A stretch of DNA of 43,328 bases from SW10 sp965657795 (GCA_965657795.1 CBFHQJ010000042.1:1-43328); one strand, 5' to 3'. Positions 7,686 to 16,799 are shown, counted from the stretch's first letter. Program-made: numbers and translations. Notes: generated by a model not told the origin, from the sequence alone.

Positions 7686-8371
7686 AAACCGCACTCGTCA
7701 CCGGAGCCTCCTCCGGAATCGGCAAGGCCATTGCCAAGGCTCTGCTTGAGCAGGGAATGTCCGTGATCGGCCTCTGCCGCTCGGTCGATCAACTCCCCGG
7801 GGGCGTCAAACCTCTCGCCTGCGACCTTCGCGACGAAAGCTCCATCCGGTCCGCCTTCGAATCCTTGGATCAGCTCGACATTCTCGTCAATTCCGCCGGA
7901 CTGGCTTACCTCTCCCGCATCAGCGACGGGGACCCTTCCGACTGGGAAGAAATGTGGCGCGTCAACGTCCACGCTCTGGGCTTGTGCAGCCAACTTTCCC
8001 TCGCTCTTTTTCCTGAAGTCGGAGGCCAAATTCTCAACATCTCGTCGATGTCCGGCCATCGCGTTCCTCCCACCGGAGGATTTTACGCCAGTACGAAATT
8101 CGCCGTACGCGCCGTTTCGGAAGCTCTTCGTGCCGAGCTGAAAAGCTGTGGTAACAAAACCCGGGTCTCCTGTCTCTCACCCGGCTTTGTCGACACTCCC
8201 TTGCTCGACAAATACTTCGCAGGTCGCGAGGAGCAACTGGCCGAAACCCGGGCAAACATCGACATGCTCACGCCCGAAGCCATTGCCGACGCCGCAGTGC
8301 ACGTCCTGACTTCGCCACGCGGGGTGGAAATCAATGACATCCTCCTGCGCAGCGCCGATCAGGCGATGTAG
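7682..8371 (+). CDS. Short-chain dehydrogenase/reductase (SDR)
   Basis: A 229-residue classical SDR with a Rossmann fold. The cofactor motif T-G-A-S-S-G-I-G is at residues 7-14, N-S-A-G at 70-73, catalytic Ser122 in N-I-S-S-M-S, and the catalytic pair Y135-A-S-T-K139. C-R-S after the second strand (about 32-34) favours NADP(H). It should oxidise or reduce an alcohol/carbonyl, but the substrate cannot be told from sequence. It is slightly shorter than the usual 250 residues. Start is fixed by the ATGA overlap with the preceding coiled-coil gene. It is convergent with the RGG-rich gene, 14 bases apart. Confidence 0.92.
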   Translation: MKTALVTGASSGIGKAIAKALLEQGMSVIGLCRSVDQLPGGVKPLACDLRDESSIRSAFESLDQLDILVNSAGLAYLSRISDGDPSDWEEMWRVNVHALGLCSQLSLALFPEVGGQILNISSMSGHRVPPTGGFYASTKFAVRAVSEALRAELKSCGNKTRVSCLSPGFVDTPLLDKYFAGREEQLAETRANIDMLTPEAIADAAVHVLTSPRGVEINDILLRSADQAM

Positions 8372-8385
8372 CACCTTCCTTGGGT

Positions 8386-10131
8386 TTACTCCCCTTCCGA
8401 GGCCTCTTTAGGATTGGTCTCTTCTTCAGCGACAGGTTGCGGAGTCACGGGAGCCTCGGCCTCAGGAGTCTTTACTTCCTCTGGTTCGGGCTTCACCTCT
8501 TTTTTGGCAGTAGCCTTTTTCGCCGGCGGAGTATCTCCTTCGCCGCGTTTCGCAATGTGAACCGTGGTATCTGAAAGGAGGATGATGTGCCCTTGGCTCA
8601 AGAGCCACTGGAAATCCTGAAACCAGTCGTGCTTCTGCTCATCCGTGACACCCTCAGGCATGACGGCTTCCCAGAAGTCCTTGAGAGCGACGCCCGACTT
8701 CTTCACAAGGTGATCGATGATGGCCCGCGGACGCTCGGCAAGCGGCGTATCGGTTGGAACCGCATGTGGTCGGGACGGACCAACCTTCAGCTTCTTCTTC
8801 CACTTAAAGACCGCAACGTGACGACCAGAAAGCTGGCGGCAAACGACAGGCATCAATTTGGCAGGGTAGCGTTTTTCCTCGGCCACACCTCGCTTGAGCA
8901 AAGTCAAAAGACCCGGCGAAAGCAGGTTTCCACGGATGTCGCCCATCACCCAGGCACGATCGGTTTCTTCAAAAACCTCATCGAAATGATTCTCGGCAAA
9001 GTGCCTCTCCACGGCCCGGGCGTCGTCAAACAATTCGACCGGCTTTTCCTCGGCAGGAGCTTCTTCTTTGGCAGCAGGAGCATCCCCGGCAGCGTCATTG
9101 GATTCTTCGGCAGGAGCGTCATCCGGGGCAGCTTCCTCGGCTTCCGCTGCGAGCTCTTCCGGCGCGGCGATTTCTTCGCTCTGCTCGGAAGTTTGCTCAG
9201 GCGCCTCGGCAGCAAGCTCGGGCTCCGCTTCTGGAACCGCTTCCTTGGAGTCCTCCGTTGCTTCAGTTGCTTCCGCTTCGTCAGCTTTCGGCTCCTCCTT
9301 GACCTCTTCTTCCTTGGGCTCGGCAACTTTCCACTTGGTCACCGTCTTCATGCTTTCAAGCCAGGCTTCCACCGCCTCCTCACCGCGCTCCGTGCGCACC
9401 TTGGCCCGGTAGGCATCGAGTGACATGTTGGAGAAACGCTCGCGGTGTAGCGCAGCAAGCTTCTCTTGATAACCATGGTAGTTGGGCGGCCCCAAAAGCT
9501 CGTTACTAATGCCGCAGCGGGCAATAGCCGAAAAGCTTCCCTTGGGAGCTTCGCCTTCCACTTGCACTTCCTCGTAAAATTTCTTCACCCACTCACTTCT
9601 CCAAAGGTGGCGCTGGGCTTCGTCCTTGGTCAGCCAAATCGACTGATCTTCCCGGCAACGGAAAAACTTCTTTCCACTCGACTCGAAGGTCACCCGGAAA
9701 CGATCACGGCTTTGCAGAAGAACCTTGGCCAAATCGAAGACCGAAAAGGTCTGACCTGAATCGATGACCCGCTTCGCAAGCAGATCGAGACTTTCCTCCG
9801 CCGGCATGAGGCGGAGCTCAAAACCTTCGGGTGGCTCCACTTCCTGGCGCAGCGGGCGGCGATCATCATCGCGACGCCCACGGCCTCCGCCTCCTCCTCG
9901 TTGACCACGGCCACCGCCGCCGCCTCGAAAATCCCGGCGGGGACCACCACCACCCCGACGGTCATCGCGCCGGCCACCGCCGCCACGTCTGTCATCACGG
10001 TCGCCGCGATCTTTAAATTTCTTAAGGCTTTTGGACTCCGATTTATCCCGAGCCCAGGCAGGGCCGAAATTCAAACCGGACAAATCAAGAGCTCCGTCGT
10101 TTTCAGGAGGTTGTGGAGTTTCTTCACTCAT
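8386..10131 (-). CDS. RGG-repeat, low-complexity protein (predicted RNA-binding)
   Basis: A 581-residue cytoplasmic protein. After an N-terminal segment with G-L-N-F-G-P-A-W-A, residues about 35-95 are an Arg/Gly/Asp-rich region with many R-G-G and R-D-D repeats, similar to RNA-binding RGG boxes. Two folded-looking regions follow (about 105-270 and 380-530; the first has F-F-R-C-R-E-D-Q-S-I-W, the second ends near L-S-Q-G-H-I-I-L-L), separated by a long acidic Ala/Glu-rich linker (about 270-380). The tail is again acidic with K-K-A-T-A-K-K. ATG 10131 is preferred over an in-frame start at 10161. The family is probably specific to Verrucomicrobia; I cannot name it. RNA binding or phase separation is inference from composition. 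Confidence 0.72.
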   Translation of the reverse strand: MSEETPQPPENDGALDLSGLNFGPAWARDKSESKSLKKFKDRGDRDDRRGGGGRRDDRRGGGGPRRDFRGGGGGRGQRGGGGGRGRRDDDRRPLRQEVEPPEGFELRLMPAEESLDLLAKRVIDSGQTFSVFDLAKVLLQSRDRFRVTFESSGKKFFRCREDQSIWLTKDEAQRHLWRSEWVKKFYEEVQVEGEAPKGSFSAIARCGISNELLGPPNYHGYQEKLAALHRERFSNMSLDAYRAKVRTERGEEAVEAWLESMKTVTKWKVAEPKEEEVKEEPKADEAEATEATEDSKEAVPEAEPELAAEAPEQTSEQSEEIAAPEELAAEAEEAAPDDAPAEESNDAAGDAPAAKEEAPAEEKPVELFDDARAVERHFAENHFDEVFEETDRAWVMGDIRGNLLSPGLLTLLKRGVAEEKRYPAKLMPVVCRQLSGRHVAVFKWKKKLKVGPSRPHAVPTDTPLAERPRAIIDHLVKKSGVALKDFWEAVMPEGVTDEQKHDWFQDFQWLLSQGHIILLSDTTVHIAKRGEGDTPPAKKATAKKEVKPEPEEVKTPEAEAPVTPQPVAEEETNPKEASEGE

Positions 10132-10218
10132 GGGTGCAGGGGGAAAGTGAATCACACCCATTGCAGGTTAGAAAGCATCCATCGTTGGTTTTTTCAGAAA
10201 ATCTGGGATCTTCATCTT

Positions 10219-10884
10219 GTGCCTCAAATCGTTTCACTGCGCAGCTTCATCGTGCAACACCACCTCATCATTTCTGATGACGGGGCTGATCTGATCGACG
10301 GCGGATTTATCGGAGGGATCACTCGAATCGAAAAGACCCTCCGCAAGCACGGCAAAACTCTTTCGGATGTCCGGAGCATTCTCCTGACCCACGGCCATCT
10401 CGATCACAGCCTGAACGTCGCCAAACTCCAAAAGCTGACCGACTGCCGGGTTTATGCCCCGCTTGCCGATCGCGATCACGTGGAAGGTCGACACCACTAC
10501 CGGGGATGGAGCAAGGTTGCGGGGGCGCTCGAAGCGATCGGGCGACTCCTCTTCAGATTCAAAGCTCCCGAGGTCGATCATTGGTTTAAGTCCGGAGAAA
10601 CAATTCACGGCTTGGAGGTGATCGCCCTCCCCGGCCACACCACCGGGCATTGCGGGTTTTTGCTGAGCGAGGAAAAAATCCTCTTTGCCGGAGATCTCTT
10701 CGCCAACCACTTCGGGAGTCCATCGCCGCCGCCTGCCATTCTCAATGATGACAGTCAAATCGCGAGGGCGAGCATCAAAAAAGCGGCCCAGTTGGACCTC
10801 GAAGGAGTGGTCTTGAATCACGCTCAACAAGCCGAGCCAGCTGAAACGCTACGCTCCTTGATCGACCTCGCGAATGACCTTTAA
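10219..10884 (+). CDS. Metallo-beta-lactamase-fold hydrolase
   Basis: A 221-residue MBL-fold protein. The metal motif H-G-H-L-D-H (58-63) is intact, followed by a later His in L-P-G-H-T-T-G-H and an Asp in F-A-G-D-L-F. It is of glyoxalase II or RNase Z-like single-domain type; without more context the substrate is unknown. No ATG fits, so GTG at 10219 (V-P-Q-I-V-S) is chosen. It diverges from the RGG-rich gene and its 3' end overlaps recQ by 36 bases, tail to tail. Confidence 0.88.
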   Translation: MPQIVSLRSFIVQHHLIISDDGADLIDGGFIGGITRIEKTLRKHGKTLSDVRSILLTHGHLDHSLNVAKLQKLTDCRVYAPLADRDHVEGRHHYRGWSKVAGALEAIGRLLFRFKAPEVDHWFKSGETIHGLEVIALPGHTTGHCGFLLSEEKILFAGDLFANHFGSPSPPPAILNDDSQIARASIKKAAQLDLEGVVLNHAQQAEPAETLRSLIDLANDL

Positions 10885-12960
10885 GAAGGGCTCGAGATAT
10901 TTCTCCGCCTTGGTCTCTCCGATCCCTTTGACAAGAAGCCCGGCATCCATTGTTTTGGGGCGAAGTCTGGCAAGATGCTCCAAGATATCGTTTGAAAAAA
11001 TCACGTATGCCGGGACCTGTGCGGCCTTGGCCAGACGAGTCCGGACATCCTTGAGGCGGTCATAAAGTCGGCCGTCAAACCCGAGATCCTTCAACTCCAC
11101 TCCTTCCGCCGACGTCTTGGGACTGCCATCGCCGGACGGCCACTCGAGGGAGTAACTCGTCTTCCCCATCATCACCTGCTCACCGCGCGGCGTTAACGTG
11201 ACGAGCGGATACTCACCCATTTGGGTCACGATTAATCCCCCGCTGGTCAAACTCCGGGCGAGCGCATTGAGATAGGCGGTCCCTTCTTTTTTCAACAGAC
11301 CGTAGGTTTTTAATTCGTGCAGCCGGACCCGGAGGACCTCCTGGGATTTACTTCCCACGAGCATTTGCACAATCCGGCCACGGCCGAAGATCCCCTCCCA
11401 CCCGGTGGCGGTGCGACGCGACATCCGCGCGACCCCACTGAGGAACTTTCTAACGATCAGGTCCTCTTCATCACTGGGAGCGCGGCGCTCACTGTTCTCC
11501 TCACCACGACAAACATCGCAACTTCCGCAGACGGGAGCATCGACCTCTCCAAAATATTCCAAGACCCATTGCTGGCGGCAGGTATTGGCGTAGCAAAGCT
11601 GAACCATTTTCTCCAGCTTCTCGCGATCCCGCCTCTCCTTCTCCTCGAGTGCCGCCTCGTCCAAGGTGAGATCCCGCGTTAAAACATCCGGCCGAAGAAG
11701 CCGCGTCCCCTTCGCCCTCGTTCCGGGAACATCAAAGCGCTCCACCCAGCGACCGCGAAGAAGGGCCCCAATTGCGGCGCCGATCGCCATCCCGTTCCTG
11801 GCTCCGATCGCTTCTTTAACCTCATCCAAAGTACGATGAACCTCATAGTTCTCATCAGCATCGTTCAAGAAAAACTGATAGACATCCCTGATCATTCCCG
11901 CTCCGGGATTTACCCCGTCGATAAAGAATTCCTGGGTCCGGGTATCGGCATAATTGAAGAGCAATTCACAAACCGAAGCCTCCCCGTCACGTCCGGCACG
12001 ACCAGCTTCCTGATAGTAGGCTTCGACACTGCCCGGGATTTCAAAATGCACCACAAAGCGCACATCGGAGCGGTCGATTCCCATTCCAAAAGCATTCGTT
12101 GCCACCGCGATATCGGCTTTTCGCGAGATGAAGGTATTCTGGGTATTTTCGCGCTCCTGATCACTCATCCCACCGTGATACGCAATGCAGTTCAGACCCC
12201 ACGAATGAATCGTCTCGGCCACTTCCTCGACCTTTTTGCGAGTGGCACAGTAGACGATTCCCGTCTTGTTCTCCGTGAGGACTTTTTTCAAGCGTCCATA
12301 CTTCTGGGCGACCTTCTCAACCGGCGTGATGGTAAAGCTAAGATTCGGTCGCTCGAATCCACTGATGCTTTCGAAAGGTTCACGAAGCTTCAGGACACCC
12401 CGAATGTCCTCCCGAACAATGGGGGTGGCGGTCGCGGTGAGGGCAACACACTGCGGACGACCCAAATCCTCGAGCGCCTTGCCCAGCCTCATATAATCCG
12501 GTCGAAAGTCGTGACCCCACTGGCTGAGGCAGTGGGCCTCGTCGATCGCGACCATCTCGATCTTCACGTCGCGCAGGGCGTTCATAAACGAACCAGCGCG
12601 GAATCGCTCCGGCGCGATGTAAACGAGTCGATAGGCACCGTTTTTCATACCATCGAGCCGTTCCTTTTGTTCATTCCAGGTCAGCGTGGAGTTGATCAAA
12701 GTCACCGCCACCCCGCGCTCCTCAAGCGCATCGACCTGATCCTTCATCAGGGCAATGAGCGGACTCACGACCAAGGTGACCCCTTCACGGCAGAGCGCCG
12801 GAAGTTGATAACAAAGGGATTTACCGCCGCCAGTGGGCATCACCACCGAACCGTCGCGTCCCGAGAGAATCTCGCCGATCACGGTTTCCTGACCGTCCAA
12901 AAAATCTTCGAATCCGAAGATCTCCTGGAGCTTTTCACGGGCACGATCAATCGCCGACAT
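10849..12960 (-). CDS. recQ: ATP-dependent DNA helicase RecQ
   Basis: A 703-residue RecQ helicase that unwinds DNA 3' to 5' in recombination and fork repair. It has a helicase core with Walker A M-P-T-G-G-G-K-S (41-48), D-E-A-H (140-143), a T-A-T-A-T motif, and motif VI Q-E-A-G-R-A-G-R-D-G. Next come the RecQ zinc site (a C-Y-A-N-T-C pair and C-G-S-C-D-V-C), a winged-helix region, and a C-terminal HRDC domain (about 630-700) with G-I-G-E-T-K-A. All domains are present and length is slightly above E. coli RecQ. Single gene, convergent with the MBL-fold gene. Confidence 0.97.
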   Translation of the reverse strand: MSAIDRAREKLQEIFGFEDFLDGQETVIGEILSGRDGSVVMPTGGGKSLCYQLPALCREGVTLVVSPLIALMKDQVDALEERGVAVTLINSTLTWNEQKERLDGMKNGAYRLVYIAPERFRAGSFMNALRDVKIEMVAIDEAHCLSQWGHDFRPDYMRLGKALEDLGRPQCVALTATATPIVREDIRGVLKLREPFESISGFERPNLSFTITPVEKVAQKYGRLKKVLTENKTGIVYCATRKKVEEVAETIHSWGLNCIAYHGGMSDQERENTQNTFISRKADIAVATNAFGMGIDRSDVRFVVHFEIPGSVEAYYQEAGRAGRDGEASVCELLFNYADTRTQEFFIDGVNPGAGMIRDVYQFFLNDADENYEVHRTLDEVKEAIGARNGMAIGAAIGALLRGRWVERFDVPGTRAKGTRLLRPDVLTRDLTLDEAALEEKERRDREKLEKMVQLCYANTCRQQWVLEYFGEVDAPVCGSCDVCRGEENSERRAPSDEEDLIVRKFLSGVARMSRRTATGWEGIFGRGRIVQMLVGSKSQEVLRVRLHELKTYGLLKKEGTAYLNALARSLTSGGLIVTQMGEYPLVTLTPRGEQVMMGKTSYSLEWPSGDGSPKTSAEGVELKDLGFDGRLYDRLKDVRTRLAKAAQVPAYVIFSNDILEHLARLRPKTMDAGLLVKGIGETKAEKYLEPFLKVIREVDQGA

Positions 12961-13055
12961 CAGGAGGAGTCAAATGAACAGCATCGAAAAGTGCAAGAAA
13001 ATCACGAAGGTTGCACGGAATAAGGTCCTCGCTACGTTCTCTCAAAGACATCACA

Positions 13056-13982
13056 ATGAAAACTGTATCAATTATTGCATCAACCATGATCGCCTCCAGC
13101 TTGTTCTCCTTCGCGGGAGGTGAAGGCTGGATGCACGACTTCGAAGCCGCAAAAAAGAAAGCAGCCGCTGAAAACAAGGATCTTTTCATCGATTTCACCG
13201 GCTCGGACTGGTGCGGATGGTGCATCAAACTGAACGAGGAAGTCTTCCAGCACGACCCGTTCAAAAAAGGAGTTGCCGACAACTTTATCTTGGTCGAGCT
13301 CGACTACCCAAGGGACAAATCAAAGCTTTCCAAAGAGACCATCCAGCAAAACGAGGAACTTCGCGAGGTCTACCAAATCCAAGGATACCCAACCATTCTT
13401 CTGACTGATGCCGAGGGGCGTCCCTACGCCAAGACCGGTTACCAAAAGGGAGGTCCGGAAGCCTATGTGAAGCACCTGGATGAGCTGAAGACCAATCGGG
13501 AGAAAAGAGATGAATTACTCAAAAAGGCAACCACTTACAAAGGACTCGAAAGAGCGATGGCACTGAATGCAGCGCTTCAAGAAGTTCCCGAGGACTATCG
13601 CCGACTCTACCCCGGAGTGACTGAAGACATCATCAAGAACGACCCCGAGGACAAGACCGGCCTCAAAGCCGCTCAGGCCGCCCGGGAGGCTAAAATTGAG
13701 CTTGAGAAAAAGCTTCAGGCCGCCATGCAGGGTGGTGAGAGCTCCAAGGCACTTGGCTTGATCGACAGCCATATTACCGAGCAAAAATTGGAGGGAGCCG
13801 CCAAGCAAGAGGCCTTGATGTATAAGCTCAACATCCTCTTCGGGGACAAGGATTTCGATGCACTCGAAAAAGCAGTCGATGAAGTGATCGCAGTGGACCC
13901 GGAATCAAAAACCGGAAAGCAGATGACCAGCTTCAAAAACACCCGCCTCAAGCAAATGAGGGAGCAGGCTGAAAAGAAGTAA
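13056..13982 (+). CDS. Exported thioredoxin-fold protein with WCGWC motif
   Basis: A 308-residue periplasmic protein with a signal peptide (M-K-T-V-S, hydrophobic core, cleavage near F-S-F-A-G at about 20). The thioredoxin domain (about 25-150) has F-T-G-S-D-W-C-G-W-C-I-K-L with redox cysteines C53 and C56 and the cis-Pro motif G-Y-P-T. A helical, Lys/Glu-rich C-terminal half (about 160-308) follows, perhaps a tetratricopeptide-like partner-binding region. It resembles DUF255/SoxW-type disulfide reductases. It is the ordinary cysteine counterpart of the two UGA-containing thioredoxin-like genes in this window. It is divergent from recQ with about 95 bases between, and is followed by a terminator. 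Confidence 0.88.
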   Translation: MKTVSIIASTMIASSLFSFAGGEGWMHDFEAAKKKAAAENKDLFIDFTGSDWCGWCIKLNEEVFQHDPFKKGVADNFILVELDYPRDKSKLSKETIQQNEELREVYQIQGYPTILLTDAEGRPYAKTGYQKGGPEAYVKHLDELKTNREKRDELLKKATTYKGLERAMALNAALQEVPEDYRRLYPGVTEDIIKNDPEDKTGLKAAQAAREAKIELEKKLQAAMQGGESSKALGLIDSHITEQKLEGAAKQEALMYKLNILFGDKDFDALEKAVDEVIAVDPESKTGKQMTSFKNTRLKQMREQAEKK

Positions 13983-14000
13983 TTTTACTACGAACTTCAA

Positions 14001-14035
14001 AAAGCGCGTGCGGCCCATGCCCCACGCGCTTTTTT
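14001..14035 (+). terminator. Rho-independent terminator after the thioredoxin-fold gene
   Basis: Stem AAGCGCGTG (14002-14010) pairs with CACGCGCTT (14023-14031), with a 12-base loop, and is followed by a T run to 14035. It lies between two convergent genes; the A-rich left side may let it work for the opposite strand as well. Confidence 0.85.
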
Positions 14036-14041
14036 GTATCG

Positions 14042-15403
14042 TCACTCGGAAGGTTCGTAAACAAAGCAGAAGAACTTCGCCTTTGGCATTCCCTGCATCT
14101 CAAGCGAGAGCAAGCCAGTCCGATCTGCTTTGATCTCAACGCCATCGTCCCAGACCTTCAGGTCGGAGGACGACTTCAAAAGGTAGGTCACGTGAGGAAC
14201 TCCCGTTGCCTCGACCGTCATGGCTCCATTCTCCGGTGAGAAGCGGACTTCCGCAGGCAGAAGCACAAAGGACAAATCATTATTCTCATCGAAGGGCGAC
14301 GACCATTTCTCATCGCGATAAACATCCGATCCCGTCAAGGTTCCCAGAAACGCAACCAAAGCCGCCTTTTCGTTTGCGGAAAGATCGAGTCGCTGGGCTT
14401 GGGGTGGCGGGCCGCCGGGACGAGGTGGCGGGCCGGCGAGACGACGGTCCAAGCCCTGCGTCACCGCGGGAATGGAATTATAGTGATTCACAACATCGAG
14501 GAGCGTGGCTTTCGAGCCGTCATGCATGAAAGGTCCGTGCGGGGTGCCATTGGCGTCCACCAGATCTCGTAAACTGGGGGAGCGACGATTCGTCAAATCC
14601 TGGCCTCCGCCGAGCGAAGTGATCACGCCGTTGTGACCTGAGTTGGGATCGATATCAAAAGTCGGAGGTTGATGACAAGCCGCACAGCCCGCCCCACCAC
14701 CGGGTCCCGGTGGATTGGTGAAAATTCTTTTCCCGAGATTCTCCTGCGCCGTGAAATTGGTGAAATCTGCGTTGGGATTCGAAGCCGACACGAAGCCCCG
14801 GTCGTATTTGCTATCAAAAGATTGAATGCTGCGGACAAACTGGGCGAGAGCCTGCTGCATCCGGGCTTCAGTCACTCCTGAGTTCCCGTAAACCGCCGTG
14901 AAGAGCACCTGATAGAGTTCAATCTCTGCAACTCTCGCCACCAAGGCGCTCAGATCGGGATCGCCATCGGCTCCACTGAAGCCCATCTCGATGTGATCTT
15001 GAATCGGCTGGGTCGTTTGCACCTCCAGGGTTGGGGCACGCTCGTCCCAGAAGAAGCGACGCTCGGTGGCAAAGCGCGCATTCACCAGGCGCATGGAATG
15101 ACGACCGGTCGTTCCAGCCACTCCCACGCTCGCAATCGCGGGATCGCCGAAGGCTGCTTCCTGCTGGTGACAGGACGCACAGGAAACCGTCGAATTTTTC
15201 GAGAGGCGCTTGTCGTAAAACAAAACCCGCCCAAGCGTCGCCCCGATATCTGTGATGGGGTTGTTGCCGGGCGTATTATCCCGGTTGATGTAACCAGGAA
15301 CCTCTTGATTCGCATATGAATGTAGCTTCGTTAAATCCAGAACCGCCTCTTGAGCGGAGAGTGAACTTGAAGCAACCAACCCAAGTAAAATGAACGCCTT
15401 CAT
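14042..15403 (-). CDS. Di-heme cytochrome c peroxidase (CcpA/MauG family)
   Basis: A 453-residue periplasmic protein with signal peptide (cleavage near L-S-A-Q at about 17). Two covalent heme c sites are present: C-A-S-C-H (75-79) and C-A-A-C-H (240-244), the layout of bacterial di-heme peroxidases, which reduce hydrogen peroxide with electrons from cytochrome c; MauG-like members modify proteins. R-R-F-F-W-D-E-R-A (about 115-123) is typical of the family. After the peroxidase core there is a Pro/Gly-rich loop (P-P-P-R-P-G-G-P-P-P) and an extra C-terminal region (about 380-453) with Y-L-L-K-S-S-S-D-L-K-V-W-D, resembling the FN3-like tail common in secreted verrucomicrobial proteins. ATG 15403 is chosen for the signal peptide. 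It follows the YwaF-like membrane gene on the same strand by 40 bases. Confidence 0.92.
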   Translation of the reverse strand: MKAFILLGLVASSSLSAQEAVLDLTKLHSYANQEVPGYINRDNTPGNNPITDIGATLGRVLFYDKRLSKNSTVSCASCHQQEAAFGDPAIASVGVAGTTGRHSMRLVNARFATERRFFWDERAPTLEVQTTQPIQDHIEMGFSGADGDPDLSALVARVAEIELYQVLFTAVYGNSGVTEARMQQALAQFVRSIQSFDSKYDRGFVSASNPNADFTNFTAQENLGKRIFTNPPGPGGGAGCAACHQPPTFDIDPNSGHNGVITSLGGGQDLTNRRSPSLRDLVDANGTPHGPFMHDGSKATLLDVVNHYNSIPAVTQGLDRRLAGPPPRPGGPPPQAQRLDLSANEKAALVAFLGTLTGSDVYRDEKWSSPFDENNDLSFVLLPAEVRFSPENGAMTVEATGVPHVTYLLKSSSDLKVWDDGVEIKADRTGLLSLEMQGMPKAKFFCFVYEPSE

Positions 15404-15443
15404 CCCGCAGGGTCGCAGAACGAACCTGAATCGGAGGTGAACA

Positions 15444-16163
15444 CTACGCCCTTTTCTTCGGAGCAATTTTCAGCAGGCAAAAATAGAGCGTGTAGGCGAT
15501 CAATTGCAAGGTGATGAGATAATTGGGCCACGGCCCCATGTAATCAAAGAAGGTCTCGGCATCGGGTTTCCCGTTCAAGAATCCATAATTCTCCCCGATG
15601 ATCGCATTGATGGACATCACCACCGCGATGTAGCCCAAGCTCCAGAAAACGGCGCGAACCATCGCGCCTTTCTCAGGCACAATTCCCAGCCCCCAGACCA
15701 GAAAGACCGCCGCAACCGGGGCCCCACCGTGCTGGAGGAAGAAAATGTAGAATTCCAATTCACTATGATCAAACCACAGCGTGGGCATAATGAGCCCCTG
15801 CAATGTTCCCGCCAGTCCCCACAAGTAACCGATTTCCGCAAGCCTCTGATTCCTAGTGAACAAAGCAAAAGCCAGAAAGATGGAAACGACATCGCAAAGG
15901 TAAAAAGGCAGCGAATTATCCATCACCATTTCACGCCCATGTGCCCCCACGCCATATCGGACAAAAGTGAGAATCGGATCGAGCGCGACGGCGATGAGAA
16001 GCAAGGACCCCATGACATAGCGGATCACCTTGAGCTTTCCTTCACCGGGCCCACTCCGGGCATAGGCGGTCAACACCACCGCGATCATTAGGGTCACGAG
16101 CATCGCAAGATTATGCGGCACCGCAAAGGCCTGGAAAGGTCGCTCCATCAACAAATTCATCAT
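15444..16163 (-). CDS. YwaF/TMEM164-like integral membrane protein
   Basis: A 239-residue protein with about six membrane helices. It fits the bacterial YwaF family (TIGR02206) and the eukaryotic TMEM164 relatives: L-P-F-Y-L-C-D-V (C90), W-G-L-A-G-T-L-Q, F-F-L-Q-H-G-G (H145), N-Y-G-F-L-N-G-K-P and M-G-P-W-P-N-Y. TMEM164 is described as a phospholipid acyltransferase using such a conserved Cys and His; whether the bacterial proteins share that activity is inference. It lies upstream of the di-heme peroxidase on the same strand with 40 bases between, so they may be co-expressed. Confidence 0.85.
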   Translation of the reverse strand: MMNLLMERPFQAFAVPHNLAMLVTLMIAVVLTAYARSGPGEGKLKVIRYVMGSLLLIAVALDPILTFVRYGVGAHGREMVMDNSLPFYLCDVVSIFLAFALFTRNQRLAEIGYLWGLAGTLQGLIMPTLWFDHSELEFYIFFLQHGGAPVAAVFLVWGLGIVPEKGAMVRAVFWSLGYIAVVMSINAIIGENYGFLNGKPDAETFFDYMGPWPNYLITLQLIAYTLYFCLLKIAPKKRA

Positions 16164-16256
16164 GCGTTATCCTAAACATGGATGCCGCAAATAGAATCAT
16201 CGAATCTCGATGACGTTTCATTGATGAAAGCGATTACGATCGGTAAACTCGTAATC

Positions 16257-16790
16257 ATGCTGATTCGTCTCATTTTCGCAATCTGTCTGGCGGGAGCCCT
16301 GGCCGGATGCCGGCAAGCCCCGGAACCGAGAAAGGAACCCGAGAGCCCGAATCTCACTCGCTACGAGCTTTCGATTCCGAAGCAATTTGAAACCCAGTCC
16401 TTTTCCAATCCCTACGCGAATTGGAAAAAATCGCTCATCAAAAACCTGGGCTACTCAGAGTCGGAAATTATCACGAGGGATTTCCTCGTCACCGACCTCA
16501 TTCTAACTGTCGACGGTGCTCCCTCCGATCAGAAGGTTTATGTCAGCCGGAAAACACCAAAACTTTACCTCGTTCCAGAGATTCACCTCCTGATTAGCTT
16601 TGATGAAGAAATCGTCGGAACGATGGGCGTGGCAGGAACTTCAAATCACCTGACCAATGATAAGAATTTCGCGGTGCTCATTCATCCATCAGGTTCACAG
16701 GACTTTTTCGGAGTGTTGCTTGGCGATCTAAAAACCGAGTCACCTAAGCCTGAATTTCAGAAAAAACAGTTCGTCACTTTCCTCAGATAA
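16257..16790 (+). CDS. Predicted lipoprotein, unknown function
   Basis: A 177-residue protein. ATG 16257 gives M-L-I-R-L-I-F, a hydrophobic core and lipobox L-A-G-C, so it is a likely lipid-anchored envelope protein; upstream in-frame starts at 16182 and 16224 would add a cytoplasmic-looking extension and are less likely. The mature protein starts with a Glu/Pro-rich linker and then a compact alpha/beta domain without Cys. No family is recognised. Nine bases separate it from the convergent archaemetzincin gene. Confidence 0.72.
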   Translation: MLIRLIFAICLAGALAGCRQAPEPRKEPESPNLTRYELSIPKQFETQSFSNPYANWKKSLIKNLGYSESEIITRDFLVTDLILTVDGAPSDQKVYVSRKTPKLYLVPEIHLLISFDEEIVGTMGVAGTSNHLTNDKNFAVLIHPSGSQDFFGVLLGDLKTESPKPEFQKKQFVTFLR

Positions 16791-16799
16791 GGCCACCAA

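Noticed and set aside
8587..9423. 278-residue plus-strand frame antisense to the RGG-rich gene
   Set aside because: Low-complexity shadow of the acidic linker; no family features.
9840..10010. Tandem repeat or CRISPR-like array in the RGG region
   Set aside because: The repetition follows Arg/Gly/Asp codons of a coding region; there are no regular repeat-spacer units.
11836..13023. 395-residue plus-strand frame antisense to recQ
   Set aside because: It mirrors the codon pattern of recQ and has no protein features.
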